DNA of 64,000 bases from Mucilaginibacter_A sp041088075 (GCF_041088075.1 NZ_JBGCVY010000069.1:39429-103428), one strand, 5' to 3'. Counted from the stretch's first letter, positions 34,998 to 43,820 are shown. The notes: generated from the letters alone by a model not told the origin. Numbers and translations: made by a program.

Positions 34998-36719
34998 ATG
35001 TCTGTTTTTTCAAAATATATTTTTTTCACCGGCCTGCTCATTTGTTTTGCGGCTGCAGCCTTCGCCCAAAAACCACAAAACGCCGATCAGGAAAAGCAGA
35101 AAAACCATTGGGTTGATTCTGTTTTTAATAAACTAAACCGCCACGACCGCATTGCGCAACTATTAATGGTTCGGGCGCATACCAACAAAGGCGTGGCTTA
35201 TGAAGATTCTGTGGCCGGTGTTATCGAAAATGAACATATTGGTGGCCTGGTTTTTTTTCAGGGCGGGCCGGGAAGACAGGCAGCCTTAACCAACCGTTAT
35301 CAAAAATTAGCAAAAGTGCCGCTGCTGATTGCGATGGATGGCGAATGGGGGTTGGGTATGCGGTTGGATTCTACCATTTCCTATCCTTATCAAATGACTT
35401 TGGGCGCCATCCGGGATAACACGTTGATTTATAAAATGAGCCAATTTGTGGCGCGCGATTTTAAACGTTTGGGCATGACGATGAACTTTGCACCGGATAT
35501 GGATGTCAATAACAATCCAAATAATCCCGTTATCGGTTTTCGTTCCTTTGGCGATAATAAAATTAATGTGGCTAAAAAAGGCATTGCGTATTTAACCGGC
35601 ATGCAAAGCGAAGGGATTTTAACCACGGCCAAACATTTTCCCGGCCACGGCGATACAGATGTAGATTCGCATTTTGATTTGCCGCTGCTGCCGTTCAGCA
35701 AAGAGCGGCTCGACACGTTGGAAATGTACCCGTTTAAAGAAGCCATCAAAGCCGGGATTACCGGGATTATGGTTGCCCACATGAACGTTCCGGCTTTGGA
35801 TACCACGGCTCATTTGCCTTCCACACTTTCGCGGCCGATCATTACCGGTGTTTTAAAAGATGAATTGGGTTTTCAAGGATTAGTGGTTTCGGATGCGATG
35901 GAAATGAAAGGCGTGGTAAAATATTTCCCTAATTCGGAAGCGGATGTGCTGGCTTTAAACGCTGGCAACGATATTATAGAACTCACGCAAAATTCGGTAC
36001 GCGCAGTTGCAGCCATCAAAAAAGCAATCCGCAAAGGCGGCATCAACAAAAAAGAATTTATTGCCAAGGTAAAAAAAGTGCTGACAGCCAAATATGACGT
36101 GGGCTTAAACCATTTGCAGGAAGTTTCCGAAAGTAATTTATATGCTGATTTGAATTCCGAAGAAAGCAAAAACCTCAACCAGCAATTAACGGATGCGGCA
36201 ATTACGTTGCTGAAAGGAGATACGGCCATCCGCGGTTTAATCCCGTTTAAAAAAACGGCTTTGCTGGCTATCGGCACCAATCAAATTACACCTTTTCAAT
36301 TAGGCTTACAACGATGGTATGCCAACAATAACGTTTTTTATGCCTCAAAAACAGCATCGGCAGAAGAATTGAACCAATTGCTTGCCCAGCTTAAAACTTA
36401 CGACCAGGTGATCGTTGGTATTTTTGATACCCGCCTTCGCCCTTACAACAAACTGGACTTTAACAATAATGTGCGGGATTTTATCGGACAGGTTTCCGCT
36501 TTAAACAACAGCGTCGTAACGGTTTTTGCCAATCCGTACACGGTTGCCAGTATGATCGGGATTGAAAAAAGCAGCGCGTTGATCCTGGGTTATCAAAACA
36601 GTTTGGAGATGCAGCAATCGGCCGTAAAAGTAATCAGCAGGCAATTAAAACCGACCGGGACGCTGCCGGTCAACATCAATTCGGCGTTTACTTTCGGGAT
36701 GGGTATTGCAGCGCGATAG
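34998..36719 (+). CDS. Glycoside hydrolase family 3 (beta-N-acetylhexosaminidase-like)
   Basis: 573 aa, exported (signal peptide ending AAAAFAQ). The catalytic TIM barrel carries HFPGHGDTDVDSH, the His/Asp dyad loop of NagZ-type enzymes that cleave N-acetylglucosamine residues, and the nucleophile region VVSDAMEMKGV. A C-terminal GH3_C-like domain (to TFGMGIAAR) follows. The fused beta-lactamase domain common in Bacteroidota relatives is absent. The frame is open for 63 bases upstream through the dispersed element, but only MSVFSKYIFFTG gives a signal peptide. Confidence 0.88.
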   Translation: MSVFSKYIFFTGLLICFAAAAFAQKPQNADQEKQKNHWVDSVFNKLNRHDRIAQLLMVRAHTNKGVAYEDSVAGVIENEHIGGLVFFQGGPGRQAALTNRYQKLAKVPLLIAMDGEWGLGMRLDSTISYPYQMTLGAIRDNTLIYKMSQFVARDFKRLGMTMNFAPDMDVNNNPNNPVIGFRSFGDNKINVAKKGIAYLTGMQSEGILTTAKHFPGHGDTDVDSHFDLPLLPFSKERLDTLEMYPFKEAIKAGITGIMVAHMNVPALDTTAHLPSTLSRPIITGVLKDELGFQGLVVSDAMEMKGVVKYFPNSEADVLALNAGNDIIELTQNSVRAVAAIKKAIRKGGINKKEFIAKVKKVLTAKYDVGLNHLQEVSESNLYADLNSEESKNLNQQLTDAAITLLKGDTAIRGLIPFKKTALLAIGTNQITPFQLGLQRWYANNNVFYASKTASAEELNQLLAQLKTYDQVIVGIFDTRLRPYNKLDFNNNVRDFIGQVSALNNSVVTVFANPYTVASMIGIEKSSALILGYQNSLEMQQSAVKVISRQLKPTGTLPVNINSAFTFGMGIAAR

Positions 36720-36767
36720 TGTTTTTACCGGCACAAATTATACAATTTTTTACGCCGTGATCCAAGG

Positions 36768-36797
36768 TTGCAAATCAGCTTTTACTGTTTATATTTG
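36768..36797 (+). promoter_or_regulatory. Bacteroidota-type promoter for pdhB
   Basis: TTG at 36768, 19 bases, then TATATTTG at 36790-36797, matching the TTTG-N19-TAnnTTTG consensus, 29 bases before the pdhB ATG. Confidence 0.6.
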
Positions 36798-36826
36798 CGC
36801 TTGAAATATACTTGATTTTACATAAA

Positions 36827-37810
36827 ATGAGAGAAATACAGTTCAGAGAAGCGCTTCGCGAAGCGATGAACGAGGAAATGCGCAAAGACGAATCTATTTA
36901 TTTAATGGGTGAAGAAGTTGCCGAATATAATGGTGCCTACAAAGTGAGCCAGGGAATGCTGGACGAATTTGGCGCCAAACGGGTGATTGATACACCGATC
37001 TCTGAAATGGGTTTTTCCGGTATTGCCATCGGTTCAGCCATGAACGGTTTAAAGCCGATTGTGGAGTTCATGACGTTTAACTTTTCGCTGGTTGCCATTG
37101 ATCAAATCATCAACGGGGCGGCAAAATTAATGTCAATGAGCGGCGGCCAGTTTTCCGCACCGGTCGTTTTTCGCGGCCCAACTGGAAATGCCGGGATGTT
37201 AAGTTCGCAGCACAGCCAGTGTTTTGAAAACTGGTATGCCAACTGCCCGGGTTTAAAAGTGATTGTCCCTTCCAATCCTGCCGATGCTAAAGGTTTGTTA
37301 AAATCGGCTATTATTGATCCTGATCCGGTTATTTTTATGGAATCCGAATTGATGTATGGCGATAAAGGCGAAGTGCCGGAAGAAACTTATTACATTGAAA
37401 TCGGCAAAGCCAAAGTTGTAAAAGAAGGAACAGACGTTACGATTGTATCTTTTGGCAAGATCATCAAAGTGGTTTATGCAGCGGCTGCCGAACTGGAAAA
37501 AGAAGGCATCAGCGTAGAAATCATTGATTTGCGCACCGTACGTCCGATTGATTATCCTTGTGTGATCGAATCCGTTAAGAAAACAAACCGTTTGGTAATT
37601 GTAGAAGAAAGCTGGCCATTGGGCACCATCGCTACAGAAGTGGCGTTTAAAGTTCAAAAAGATGCTTTCGATTACCTGGACGCGCCAATTTTACGCATCA
37701 TGGGCGGAGACGTGCCTTTGCCTTACGCGCCAACGCTGATCCAGGAATATCTGCCAAACGCGGAAAAAGTAATCAAAGCGGTAAAAGAAGTGATGTACGT
37801 TAAAAAATAA
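36827..37810 (+). CDS. pdhB: Pyruvate dehydrogenase E1 component, beta subunit
   Basis: 327 aa. It forms the thiamine-diphosphate enzyme with PdhA to decarboxylate pyruvate. Typical segments are REALREAMNEEM, GEEVAEYNGAYKVSQGM, TPISEMGFSGIAIGSAMNGLKP and FRGPTGNAGMLSSQHSQ, and the transketolase C-terminal domain ends LPYAPTLIQEYLP. A frame extension of five codons upstream is ignored because MREIQFREAL is the family start. It is transcribed alone, about 21 kb away from pdhA and pdhC. Confidence 0.94.
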   Translation: MREIQFREALREAMNEEMRKDESIYLMGEEVAEYNGAYKVSQGMLDEFGAKRVIDTPISEMGFSGIAIGSAMNGLKPIVEFMTFNFSLVAIDQIINGAAKLMSMSGGQFSAPVVFRGPTGNAGMLSSQHSQCFENWYANCPGLKVIVPSNPADAKGLLKSAIIDPDPVIFMESELMYGDKGEVPEETYYIEIGKAKVVKEGTDVTIVSFGKIIKVVYAAAAELEKEGISVEIIDLRTVRPIDYPCVIESVKKTNRLVIVEESWPLGTIATEVAFKVQKDAFDYLDAPILRIMGGDVPLPYAPTLIQEYLPNAEKVIKAVKEVMYVKK

Positions 37811-37843
37811 ATTTAGCGTAAAAAAACACAACAAGATACAGAA

Positions 37844-37877
37844 GCCTGCCCGTTGACAAAACGGACAGGCTTTTTTA
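37844..37877 (+). terminator. Strong terminator after pdhB
   Basis: AGCCTGCCCGTT (37844-37855) and AACGGACAGGCT (37860-37871), one mismatch, followed by six T. A dispersed element begins in the T tract. Confidence 0.88.
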
Positions 37878-37895
37878 TGCCGGTAAAAGAAGCAT
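37872..37895 (-). repeat. Dispersed element fused to the pdhB terminator
   Basis: TTTTTATGCCGG then TAAAAGAAGCAT. It ends 1 base before the stop codon of the convergent small gene. Confidence 0.75.
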
Positions 37896-37896
37896 T

Positions 37897-38148
37897 TTAT
37901 TTTGCCGGCCCTTCTTTTGCCAGTTCTTCGCCTGCTGCTTTTGCTTTTTGTTTTAATGCCTGTCGGCGGCGCACAATTTTTCTCGCTATAGAGTTTCGTC
38001 CAAGCCCGTTTTTTTTCACCATCACTTTAAACTGATAAAAACTGATGTCAATGCTTTTTGTGTCCGGGTTGTTCGACAGATACCCGATGAGTAAAATAAT
38101 TAGCCCGATAACAATCCCCAAAAAAATAAATGAATTTTCCATTTTCAT
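37897..38148 (-). CDS. Small single-pass membrane protein
   Basis: 83 aa. One N-terminal membrane helix (FIFLGIVIGLIILLIGYL) followed by a basic cytoplasmic tail (RKIVRRRQALKQKAKAAG). No family recognised. Convergent with pdhB across the shared terminator. A second in-frame ATG two codons later could be the start. Confidence 0.55.
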   Translation of the reverse strand: MKMENSFIFLGIVIGLIILLIGYLSNNPDTKSIDISFYQFKVMVKKNGLGRNSIARKIVRRRQALKQKAKAAGEELAKEGPAK

Positions 38149-38241
38149 GCCCTCTCTCTATTACAATATTACGTATTTATTGCTAAAAAAGTTAGCAAAA
38201 TAAATAATTTATTTTTGAGGGCAAGGAACAGGTTTTACCGA

Positions 38242-38270
38242 CAATGAAATTTATAGGGTAAAAGAAGCAT
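38242..38270 (-). repeat. Dispersed element, reverse copy
   Basis: CAATGAAATTTA, TAGGG, TAAAAGAAGCAT. Confidence 0.75.
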
Positions 38271-38412
38271 TGTGGTTTTAGTGGTTAATTATTTATTTTA
38301 ATAAGATAACGGAAAGTGCTTTACAACACTTAAAGCTGCGCCGACCAGTTTTTGTAGGGAAGGAAATTGCATAAAAAGAAGGTTTAGGGTTTCCTAAAGT
38401 AAGAAAAAACCG

Positions 38413-38440
38413 ATACTTCTTTTAGGCACTAAAAATTGGT
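38413..38440 (+). repeat. Dispersed element, forward copy
   Basis: ATACTTCTTTTA, GGCAC, TAAAAATTGGT, just upstream of the higBA promoter. Confidence 0.8.
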
Positions 38441-38457
38441 GAAGAAATATTTAGTCA

Positions 38458-38489
38458 TTTGTAACAGATAGTAATACAAGTTACATTTG
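38458..38489 (+). promoter_or_regulatory. Bacteroidota-type promoter of higBA
   Basis: TTTG (38458-38461), 20 bases, TACATTTG (38482-38489). The ATG follows after 5 bases, so the transcript may be leaderless or nearly so. Confidence 0.6.
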
Positions 38490-38494
38490 TATCA

Positions 38495-38773
38495 ATGATT
38501 GAAAGTATCCGTCACAAAGGGTTAAAGCTTTATTACGAAGATGGTAACGGATCAAAATTACCTGCTGAACAACTAACCAAAATTGCACGGCTTTTAACTG
38601 TTTTGGATGCAGTATCTTCTGAAGAAGACATCAAAGAACTTGGGTCAGGCGTGCATAAGTTGTCAGGAAACTTAAAAGATTTCTGGTCTGTTAAGGTTAG
38701 TGCAAATTACAGGCTTGTTTTTAGGTTTGAAGCAGGAGATATTTTCGACGTTGATTATATTGATTACCATTAA
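38495..38773 (+). CDS. higB: HigB-type toxin (RelE/ParE superfamily)
   Basis: 92 aa ribosome-dependent mRNA interferase family. MIESIRHKGLKLYYEDGN, an LHKLSG-like segment (GVHKLSGNLKDFWSVKVSANYRLVFRF) and a terminal DVDYIDYH match HigB-1. The toxin gene precedes its antitoxin, the usual HigBA order, with 10 bases between them. Confidence 0.9.
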   Translation: MIESIRHKGLKLYYEDGNGSKLPAEQLTKIARLLTVLDAVSSEEDIKELGSGVHKLSGNLKDFWSVKVSANYRLVFRFEAGDIFDVDYIDYH

Positions 38774-38783
38774 AAGCGAACGT

Positions 38784-39089
38784 ATGCTTAAAAGAGGGTT
38801 GCCGCCAACACATCCGGGCGAGATATTAAAAGCGCTGTTTATTGATGAGCGCAAACTGACAATTTCGGAAGTGGCTAAAGGGATTAATATGGCCAGGGCA
38901 AATTTATCGGCAGTGATTAACGGACATTTAGGCATTAGCCCCGAGCTTGCCGTAAAATTATCTGAGGCATTTGGAAACACAGCCGAATTTTGGTTGAACC
39001 TTCAAAAAAACTACGAACTATGGCATGCGGAGAAAAAAATAAACCGGGCAACGATTCGTCATTTTCAACAAGTAAATGCAGAATCTTAG
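38784..39089 (+). CDS. higA: HigA-type antitoxin (XRE helix-turn-helix)
   Basis: 101 aa. MLKRGLPPTHPGEILK is the hallmark HigA start; an HTH follows (LTISEVAKGINMARANLSAVINGHLGISPELAVKLSEAF), ending with EFWLNLQKNYELWHAEKK. It neutralises HigB and represses the operon. The longer open frame overlapping higB is rejected in favour of this start. Confidence 0.92.
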   Translation: MLKRGLPPTHPGEILKALFIDERKLTISEVAKGINMARANLSAVINGHLGISPELAVKLSEAFGNTAEFWLNLQKNYELWHAEKKINRATIRHFQQVNAES

Positions 39090-39102
39090 GTAATAAATTG
39101 GG

Positions 39103-39798
39103 TTAGCTCACCAGCAATTTATAACCCTTGCCATGCACATTAATAATTTCCACATTTGGATCGTCTTTTAAATATTTGCGAATTTTGCTTAAAAAAACGT
39201 CCATGCTACGGCCATTAAAGTAGTTGTCGTCGTGCCAGATGTTGAGCAAAGCTTCTTCACGCGTTAAAACGGAATTTTGTTTGAGGCAAAGCAAACGCAA
39301 CAGTTCGGCTTCTTTTGTGGATAGTTTTTGCTGCTGTTCGTCCGTAGAGATTTGCTGGGCAGAAAAATCAAAATTGTACTTGCCGATTTTAAAGCGTGTT
39401 GGCTTTTCTTCTTCCTTTTTGTCTTGGTTAGATACTCTTTTTAGCAGTGCATTTATGCGAAGCAAAAGTTCTTCTATACGAAAAGGTTTGGTGATGTAAT
39501 CGTCTCCACCCAAGTTAAACGCAGCGGCTTTATCTTCCATCATGCCTTTTGCCGTAGCAAAAATGATCGGAACATTGGGGTTCATTTTCCGGATTTCCTT
39601 GCCCAAAGTAAAGCCGTCTTTTTTGGGCATCATCACATCCAAAATCACCAGATCAAAATTTTCTTTGGTAAAAGCGCGCAAACCTTCGTCGCCGTCTTTG
39701 CTCAGCACCACATCAAACTTGCCTTTCAACTGCAAATAATCCTGCAACAACATGCCCAGGTTTGGGTCGTCTTCGGCCAATAACAATTTTTTATTCAT
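39103..39798 (-). CDS. rprY: OmpR/PhoB-type response regulator (RprY-like)
   Basis: 231 aa. Receiver domain with the acidic pocket (LAEDD) and phospho-acceptor Asp in LVILDVMMPKKDG; C-terminal winged helix (LSTKEAELLRLLCLKQNSVLTREEAL, INVHGKGYKLL). It pairs with the upstream kinase gene. The start is MNKKLLLAEDD; eight more codons upstream would run towards the repeat. Assignment to RprY is by resemblance and gene order. Confidence 0.88.
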   Translation of the reverse strand: MNKKLLLAEDDPNLGMLLQDYLQLKGKFDVVLSKDGDEGLRAFTKENFDLVILDVMMPKKDGFTLGKEIRKMNPNVPIIFATAKGMMEDKAAAFNLGGDDYITKPFRIEELLLRINALLKRVSNQDKKEEEKPTRFKIGKYNFDFSAQQISTDEQQQKLSTKEAELLRLLCLKQNSVLTREEALLNIWHDDNYFNGRSMDVFLSKIRKYLKDDPNVEIINVHGKGYKLLVS

Positions 39799-39817
39799 GA
39801 TTTTTAAGAGAAGATCA

Positions 39818-39848
39818 ACCACTGATTTTTACCCGGTAAAAGAAGCAT
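39818..39848 (-). repeat. Dispersed element between kinase and regulator genes
   Basis: ACCACTGATTTTTA, CCCGG, TAAAAGAAGCAT. It fills the spacer within the two-component operon, so it is transcribed. Confidence 0.8.
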
Positions 39849-39858
39849 CGCCGATTTT

Positions 39859-41691
39859 TTAACTTTTATTAATGAGCGGAAATTTAAGTTCGAAAACAGA
39901 ACCTTTATCCTTTTCGGAACGAACGCTGATGCTGCCGTTCAAACGCTTTACAATCGTGCTGACATAACTTAAACCCAAACCAAAACCTTTTACATCGTGC
40001 AGGTTTCCGGTGGGGATGCGGTAAAACTGTTCAAAAATTTTGGCCTGCTGGTCGCGGTTCATGCCAATTCCTTTATCAGCAACGGTAATGATTAAATGGT
40101 TGTCGGTATTTTTTGTGGCGATCAAGATTTCGGGTTCTTCGCGGCTGTATTTAATGGCGTTGTCAACCAGGTTGTACAAAACGTTGGTAAAGTGCAGTTC
40201 GTCCGCTTTTATCAGGGCAAAAGAAGCATGCAAATCCAAATTAACTACCGCATTATGTTTTTGGATTTTCAGCGACATGCTATCCACAACGGCCGTAACC
40301 TGCTCGTTTACATCAATCTCTTTCAGGTCGAGCCTGAAATCGTCCTGCTCAATCCGTGCAATATTTAAAACGCGTTCAATATGGCTGCCCAAACGTACAT
40401 TTTCATCATAAATAATTCCGGCCAAACGCGAAACACGGGATTTGTCTTCAATAATTTCTTCATCTTTCAAAGCTTCGCTGGCAATCATGATGGTAGAAAC
40501 CGGCGTTTTAAACTCATGCGTCATGTTGTTGATGAACTCGGTTTTCATTTCGGAAATCTTTTTTTGGCGGAAGATCAGCAAAATGGTGTAAGCAAAACAA
40601 AGGATTAGCACCAACAGCAAACCGCCCGAAATGCCCATTGTTGCCGTCATTCGGTTCAGGATCAGCCTGTTTTTTTCGGGGAAATAAATTTTTAGCATTC
40701 CCGGGTCGTTCACCACTTCTTTGGCAAAAATTGGCGTTTGATAGCTGTTGGCCATCAGGAAATTGGGTTTTTCGTTGCCAAAATTTTGTACGTTGGAATA
40801 GATTAAAGAATCATGCGAGGCGGTGGTAATTTCGTAACTAAAAGGCAGGAAAACACCTTTGTTCTGTAGTTCAAACCTCAATAAAGAGTCTATTTGCAAC
40901 TGGTTAATGCGCGTGCCCAAAGGTTCGTCGGCTTTTTGGTACTCTTCGGCCAGCTTTTCCATCACGCCCATTTTTTCCGGCGTCAGCAGCTTGGCCTTCA
41001 TCAATTGTACCGAATCTTCCAGTATTTTTTTGATCCGTTTAAACGCCTGTGCTTTTTTTATACGCTCTTTTTCTTTCACCCAAAGCGGGTTTAGCGTAGG
41101 AATCGTTAAAACCGTAGGCCCCGACTGCGGATCGTTGTAAACGTATTGCGCCGTGTCGTATTTATTCAAATTCGGCTGCAACTGTTTGCGCAATTGCGGC
41201 GTTAATTTTGGTGTAGAAACCCCGGTAATTTTACTATGGTAGCCGCCGGCCGCATCCACGTATTCTTCCACATGAACCTGCTGGTAGCTCAAAATATCTT
41301 CCGGGTTGGAGAGGTTTTCCAAACTGTCTTTTAAACTGGCAATGCGGCGTTGCTTCCGTACAATTTCGGGGTGTAAATACTGGTTTTTTTGTTTTAGTGT
41401 TGAAGATAAAGGCTGGTATTTAGAAATCCGGGTGTAAACAAAATGGACGTGGCTGCCCGATTTATAGCGGTTTAAGTTTTGATCGGGCTTCATCCGCTCC
41501 ATAAAGTTGATGGCGTCCTTTTTTTCAACTTTGGCAACCACACTGCTTAGCGCTTCGGCAACAGAGCGGTCAAATAGTTCGGATTTGAGCCGGTAAGACT
41601 CTATCAGAAAATAAAACTGCATGCCCATAACGCCCATCAGGGCAAGGCCCATCAGTGCAATAATCAGGCTGATGCGTTTGGTTTTCATCAT
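39859..41691 (-). CDS. rprX: Sensor histidine kinase (RprX-like)
   Basis: 610 aa. N-terminal membrane helix, a long periplasmic sensor region of about 300 residues, a second membrane helix (GISGGLLLVLILCFAYTILLIF), HisKA box with the phosphorylated His in NNMTHEFKTPVSTIM, and a HATPase domain (NLVDNAIKYS, DKGIGM, GFGLGLSYV). It is the probable phosphodonor of the adjacent regulator. In the linker before the N-box, HASFALIKADE is encoded by a dispersed element. Confidence 0.9.
   Translation of the reverse strand: MMKTKRISLIIALMGLALMGVMGMQFYFLIESYRLKSELFDRSVAEALSSVVAKVEKKDAINFMERMKPDQNLNRYKSGSHVHFVYTRISKYQPLSSTLKQKNQYLHPEIVRKQRRIASLKDSLENLSNPEDILSYQQVHVEEYVDAAGGYHSKITGVSTPKLTPQLRKQLQPNLNKYDTAQYVYNDPQSGPTVLTIPTLNPLWVKEKERIKKAQAFKRIKKILEDSVQLMKAKLLTPEKMGVMEKLAEEYQKADEPLGTRINQLQIDSLLRFELQNKGVFLPFSYEITTASHDSLIYSNVQNFGNEKPNFLMANSYQTPIFAKEVVNDPGMLKIYFPEKNRLILNRMTATMGISGGLLLVLILCFAYTILLIFRQKKISEMKTEFINNMTHEFKTPVSTIMIASEALKDEEIIEDKSRVSRLAGIIYDENVRLGSHIERVLNIARIEQDDFRLDLKEIDVNEQVTAVVDSMSLKIQKHNAVVNLDLHASFALIKADELHFTNVLYNLVDNAIKYSREEPEILIATKNTDNHLIITVADKGIGMNRDQQAKIFEQFYRIPTGNLHDVKGFGLGLSYVSTIVKRLNGSISVRSEKDKGSVFELKFPLINKS
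40205..40229 (+). repeat. In-frame dispersed element in the kinase gene
   Basis: GCTTTTATCAGGGC then AAAAGAAGCAT. Read on the minus strand it encodes HASFALIKA. Confidence 0.6.
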
Positions 41692-41692
41692 A

Positions 41693-41720
41693 CAAAAATA
41701 TCCAAGTTAAAGTTAGCAAA
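41693..41720 (-). promoter_or_regulatory. Probable promoter of the rprXY-like operon
   Basis: On the minus strand TTTG (41717-41720) precedes TATTTTTG (41693-41700) by 16 bases, shorter than usual. The -7 box ends 1 base before the ATG. Confidence 0.4.
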
Positions 41721-41798
41721 ACGCGCTTTAACATTTTTTAACATCTGTTAACCAGTGCTTAACATTTTCCATGAAAAATACGGCCGCTATTTGCGCTG

Positions 41799-41825
41799 CC
41801 AAAATTTAGCCGGTAAAAACAGTAT
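41799..41825 (-). repeat. Dispersed element, GTTTTTA-type arm
   Basis: CCAAAATTTA, GCCGG, TAAAAACAGTAT: one arm of each subtype, a hybrid. Confidence 0.65.
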
Positions 41826-41990
41826 GGGCGAATACTGCAATTAAAATAGTTTTGGGCGAACAACAAAGACCGGAAATTTTTGGCTGAAGAAATAAATTTT
41901 AGTGCAGGTTTTTTAAAGAATTACCGCACGGAACAGAAAAAAAGGAACTTGGTATTGTTTAAATTTTTCTAACCATCATTTTTTGGGTTG

Positions 41991-42076
41991 ATGCTTCTTT
42001 TACCACCTAAAAATCTCAACCGTTTGGGATTATTAACTGCATACAAACACCAATTTTTACCTGGTAAAAGAAGCAT
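41991..42076. repeat. Inverted pair of dispersed elements
   Basis: Forward 41991-42017 (ATGCTTCTTTTA, CCACC, TAAAAATCTC) and reverse 42049-42076 (ACCAATTTTTA, CCTGG, TAAAAGAAGCAT), 31 bases apart. Confidence 0.82.
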
Positions 42077-42123
42077 TGTAAATTTCCCCGGTAGAAATTT
42101 GAACAAAGCCCTGAAAAAATGAA

Positions 42124-42167
42124 AAAAAAGAAAGCCCCCGTTTTTTGGCAACAGGGGCTTCCTTTTT
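42124..42167 (-). terminator. Terminator of the DUF3127 gene
   Basis: AAGCCCC (42132-42138) and GGGGCTT (42154-42160) with T-rich tails on both strands. Confidence 0.7.
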
Positions 42168-42539
42168 TTAGAACGGCAGGTCGTCGTCTTCCTCTGCGCC
42201 TGCGCTAATATCGGCCGGTTTTGCATATTCCGGGCTTGGGGCGGTACTGTTGCCGGTTGCCGAAAGCACATTTACTTTCCATAAGTTAAGCGAGTTGAAA
42301 TAGGACTTTTTGCCTGTTTTGTCTGTCCAGGGGCGGCCTCTCAGGTTGAAAAAAACTTCCACATCGTCGCCAACTTTTACATTGTCCAGCAAAGCGCAGC
42401 GGTCTTGCCCGGCCTCAAATTTGATATATTCCGGGTATTGCGGGTTCTCCACAAATTCCACAATCAGTTCTCTTTTTTTAAAAGAATCGGTTACCTGCGT
42501 GGTAGGCGAAACTTCGTGTACTTTTCCTTTAATCTCCAT
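42168..42539 (-). CDS. DUF3127 protein with an SSB-like C-terminal tip
   Basis: 123 aa. The body (MEIKGKVHEVSPTTQVTDSF, LIVEFVENPQYPEYIKFE, LDNVKVGDDVEVFFNLRGR) is the DUF3127 family, an OB-like fold by its strand pattern. The last 25 residues are disordered and end EEDDDLPF, the same acidic-hydrophobic tip that bacterial SSB uses to recruit RecO, PriA and exonucleases. This suggests a role at single-stranded DNA (inference). It is transcribed alone. Confidence 0.88.
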   Translation of the reverse strand: MEIKGKVHEVSPTTQVTDSFKKRELIVEFVENPQYPEYIKFEAGQDRCALLDNVKVGDDVEVFFNLRGRPWTDKTGKKSYFNSLNLWKVNVLSATGNSTAPSPEYAKPADISAGAEEDDDLPF

Positions 42540-42599
42540 GGTTAATAATTTAAACTGTAAAGTTAACAGATCGCCAATAAAAACGCCTGCTTAAAAATG

Positions 42600-42607
42600 T
42601 ATTTTTG
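42600..42607 (+). promoter_or_regulatory. TAnnTTTG -7 box before the THUMP methyltransferase gene
   Basis: TATTTTTG, 8 bases before the ATG; no good -33 box. Confidence 0.35.
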
Positions 42608-42615
42608 CAGGAATT

Positions 42616-43806
42616 ATGGCAGATGTTTTCCACACCAAGAGTAAAATCATTATCACCTGCAACAAGCGGTTGTCGGCTTATTTAAGGCAGGAGGTAGAAG
42701 ATTTGGGTTTTACCATCAAACGTTTTTTTGGCACCGGCGTAGAGCTGGAAGGCACGGTGAACGATTGTATCCCGCTCAATTTAAACCTGCGTTGCGCCAG
42801 CCAGGTTTTGTATCAGGTTGCTTCTTTTGAGGCGAGAAACCCCGGCGAACTGTACAACCGTTTGATGGAAATTGAATGGGAAAACCTGATTGCTTTTGAT
42901 GGTTATTTTTCGGTTACGTCCAACGTCAACAACGAATATATCACCACGCCGCTTTTTGCCAATGTAAAAGTGAAAGATGCCGTGGTTGACCGGATCAAAG
43001 ATAAAAAAGGCATCCGCCCAAACTCCGGCCCGGAGTGGAACAAAGCCGTTTTGCATTTGTACTGGCAGGAAAACCAGGCCGATATTTTTCTGGATACTTC
43101 GGGAGAAACCTTGTCTAAACATGGTTACCGCAAAATCCCAGGCAAAGCACCAATGCTGGAAGCACTGGCAACCAGTACGATTTTATCCACCGGTTGGGAC
43201 CAGCAAAGTACGTTTGTCAACCCGATGTGCGGTTCCGGGACGTTGGCGATCGAAGCCGCTTTGCTGGCCACCAACAAACGCCCCGGGCTTTTCCGCATGA
43301 ATTATGCTTTTATGCACATTCTGGGTTACGATGAGCAGGTGTTTTTTGCCGAACGCCGCAAGCTGAAAGACATTTCCAAAAAAGAAATCGGGTTTAAAAT
43401 TATTGCTTCGGATATTTCTGCGGATGCGGTTTCCATCTCCCAAAACAATGCGAAAACGGCTGGTGTAAATCATTTAATTACTTTCCAGGTTTGTGATTTT
43501 GCCGAAACAGAAGTGCCGGAACAACCGGGAATTGTATTTTTCAACCCGGAATACGGCGAACGTTTGGGCGTACATACCAAATTGGAAACCACCTACAAAC
43601 GCATCGGCGATTTTTTAAAAACCAACTGCAAAGGTTACCGCGGCTACGTTTTTACCGGCAACCCGGAACTGGCCAAAAAAGTAGGGCTAAAAGCAGCACG
43701 CAAAATCGAGTTTTTTAACGGGAAATTGGATTGCAGGCTGATGGAATATGAGTTGTATGATGGGAGTAAACGGGAGGCGGGGGAGCGGCCGGTGGGGAAG
43801 GGTTAA
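42616..43806 (+). CDS. THUMP-domain class I RNA methyltransferase (RlmL N-terminal-like)
   Basis: 396 aa. An N-terminal THUMP RNA-binding domain, then SAM-dependent methyltransferase motifs: PMCGSGTLAIEAAL (SAM loop), IIASDISADAVSISQNNA, and the catalytic FFNPEYGERLG, where the usual NPPY reads NPEY. This family methylates guanosine N2 in 23S rRNA (RlmL-type); older annotations call it an adenine DNA methylase. Confidence 0.9.
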   Translation: MADVFHTKSKIIITCNKRLSAYLRQEVEDLGFTIKRFFGTGVELEGTVNDCIPLNLNLRCASQVLYQVASFEARNPGELYNRLMEIEWENLIAFDGYFSVTSNVNNEYITTPLFANVKVKDAVVDRIKDKKGIRPNSGPEWNKAVLHLYWQENQADIFLDTSGETLSKHGYRKIPGKAPMLEALATSTILSTGWDQQSTFVNPMCGSGTLAIEAALLATNKRPGLFRMNYAFMHILGYDEQVFFAERRKLKDISKKEIGFKIIASDISADAVSISQNNAKTAGVNHLITFQVCDFAETEVPEQPGIVFFNPEYGERLGVHTKLETTYKRIGDFLKTNCKGYRGYVFTGNPELAKKVGLKAARKIEFFNGKLDCRLMEYELYDGSKREAGERPVGKG

Positions 43807-43820
43807 AAAGATCAACGATA

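Larger units (their letters stand above)
38149..38494. other. Gene-free spacer with two dispersed elements and the higBA promoter
   Basis: Nothing coding seen. It holds a reverse element at 38242-38270, a forward one at 38413-38440 and the promoter at its right end. Confidence 0.5.
41701..42123. other. Gene-free divergent/convergent spacer rich in dispersed elements
   Basis: No coding frame supported. It contains a GTTTTTA-type copy at 41799-41825 and an inverted pair at 41991-42076; the rest is AT-rich. Confidence 0.5.
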
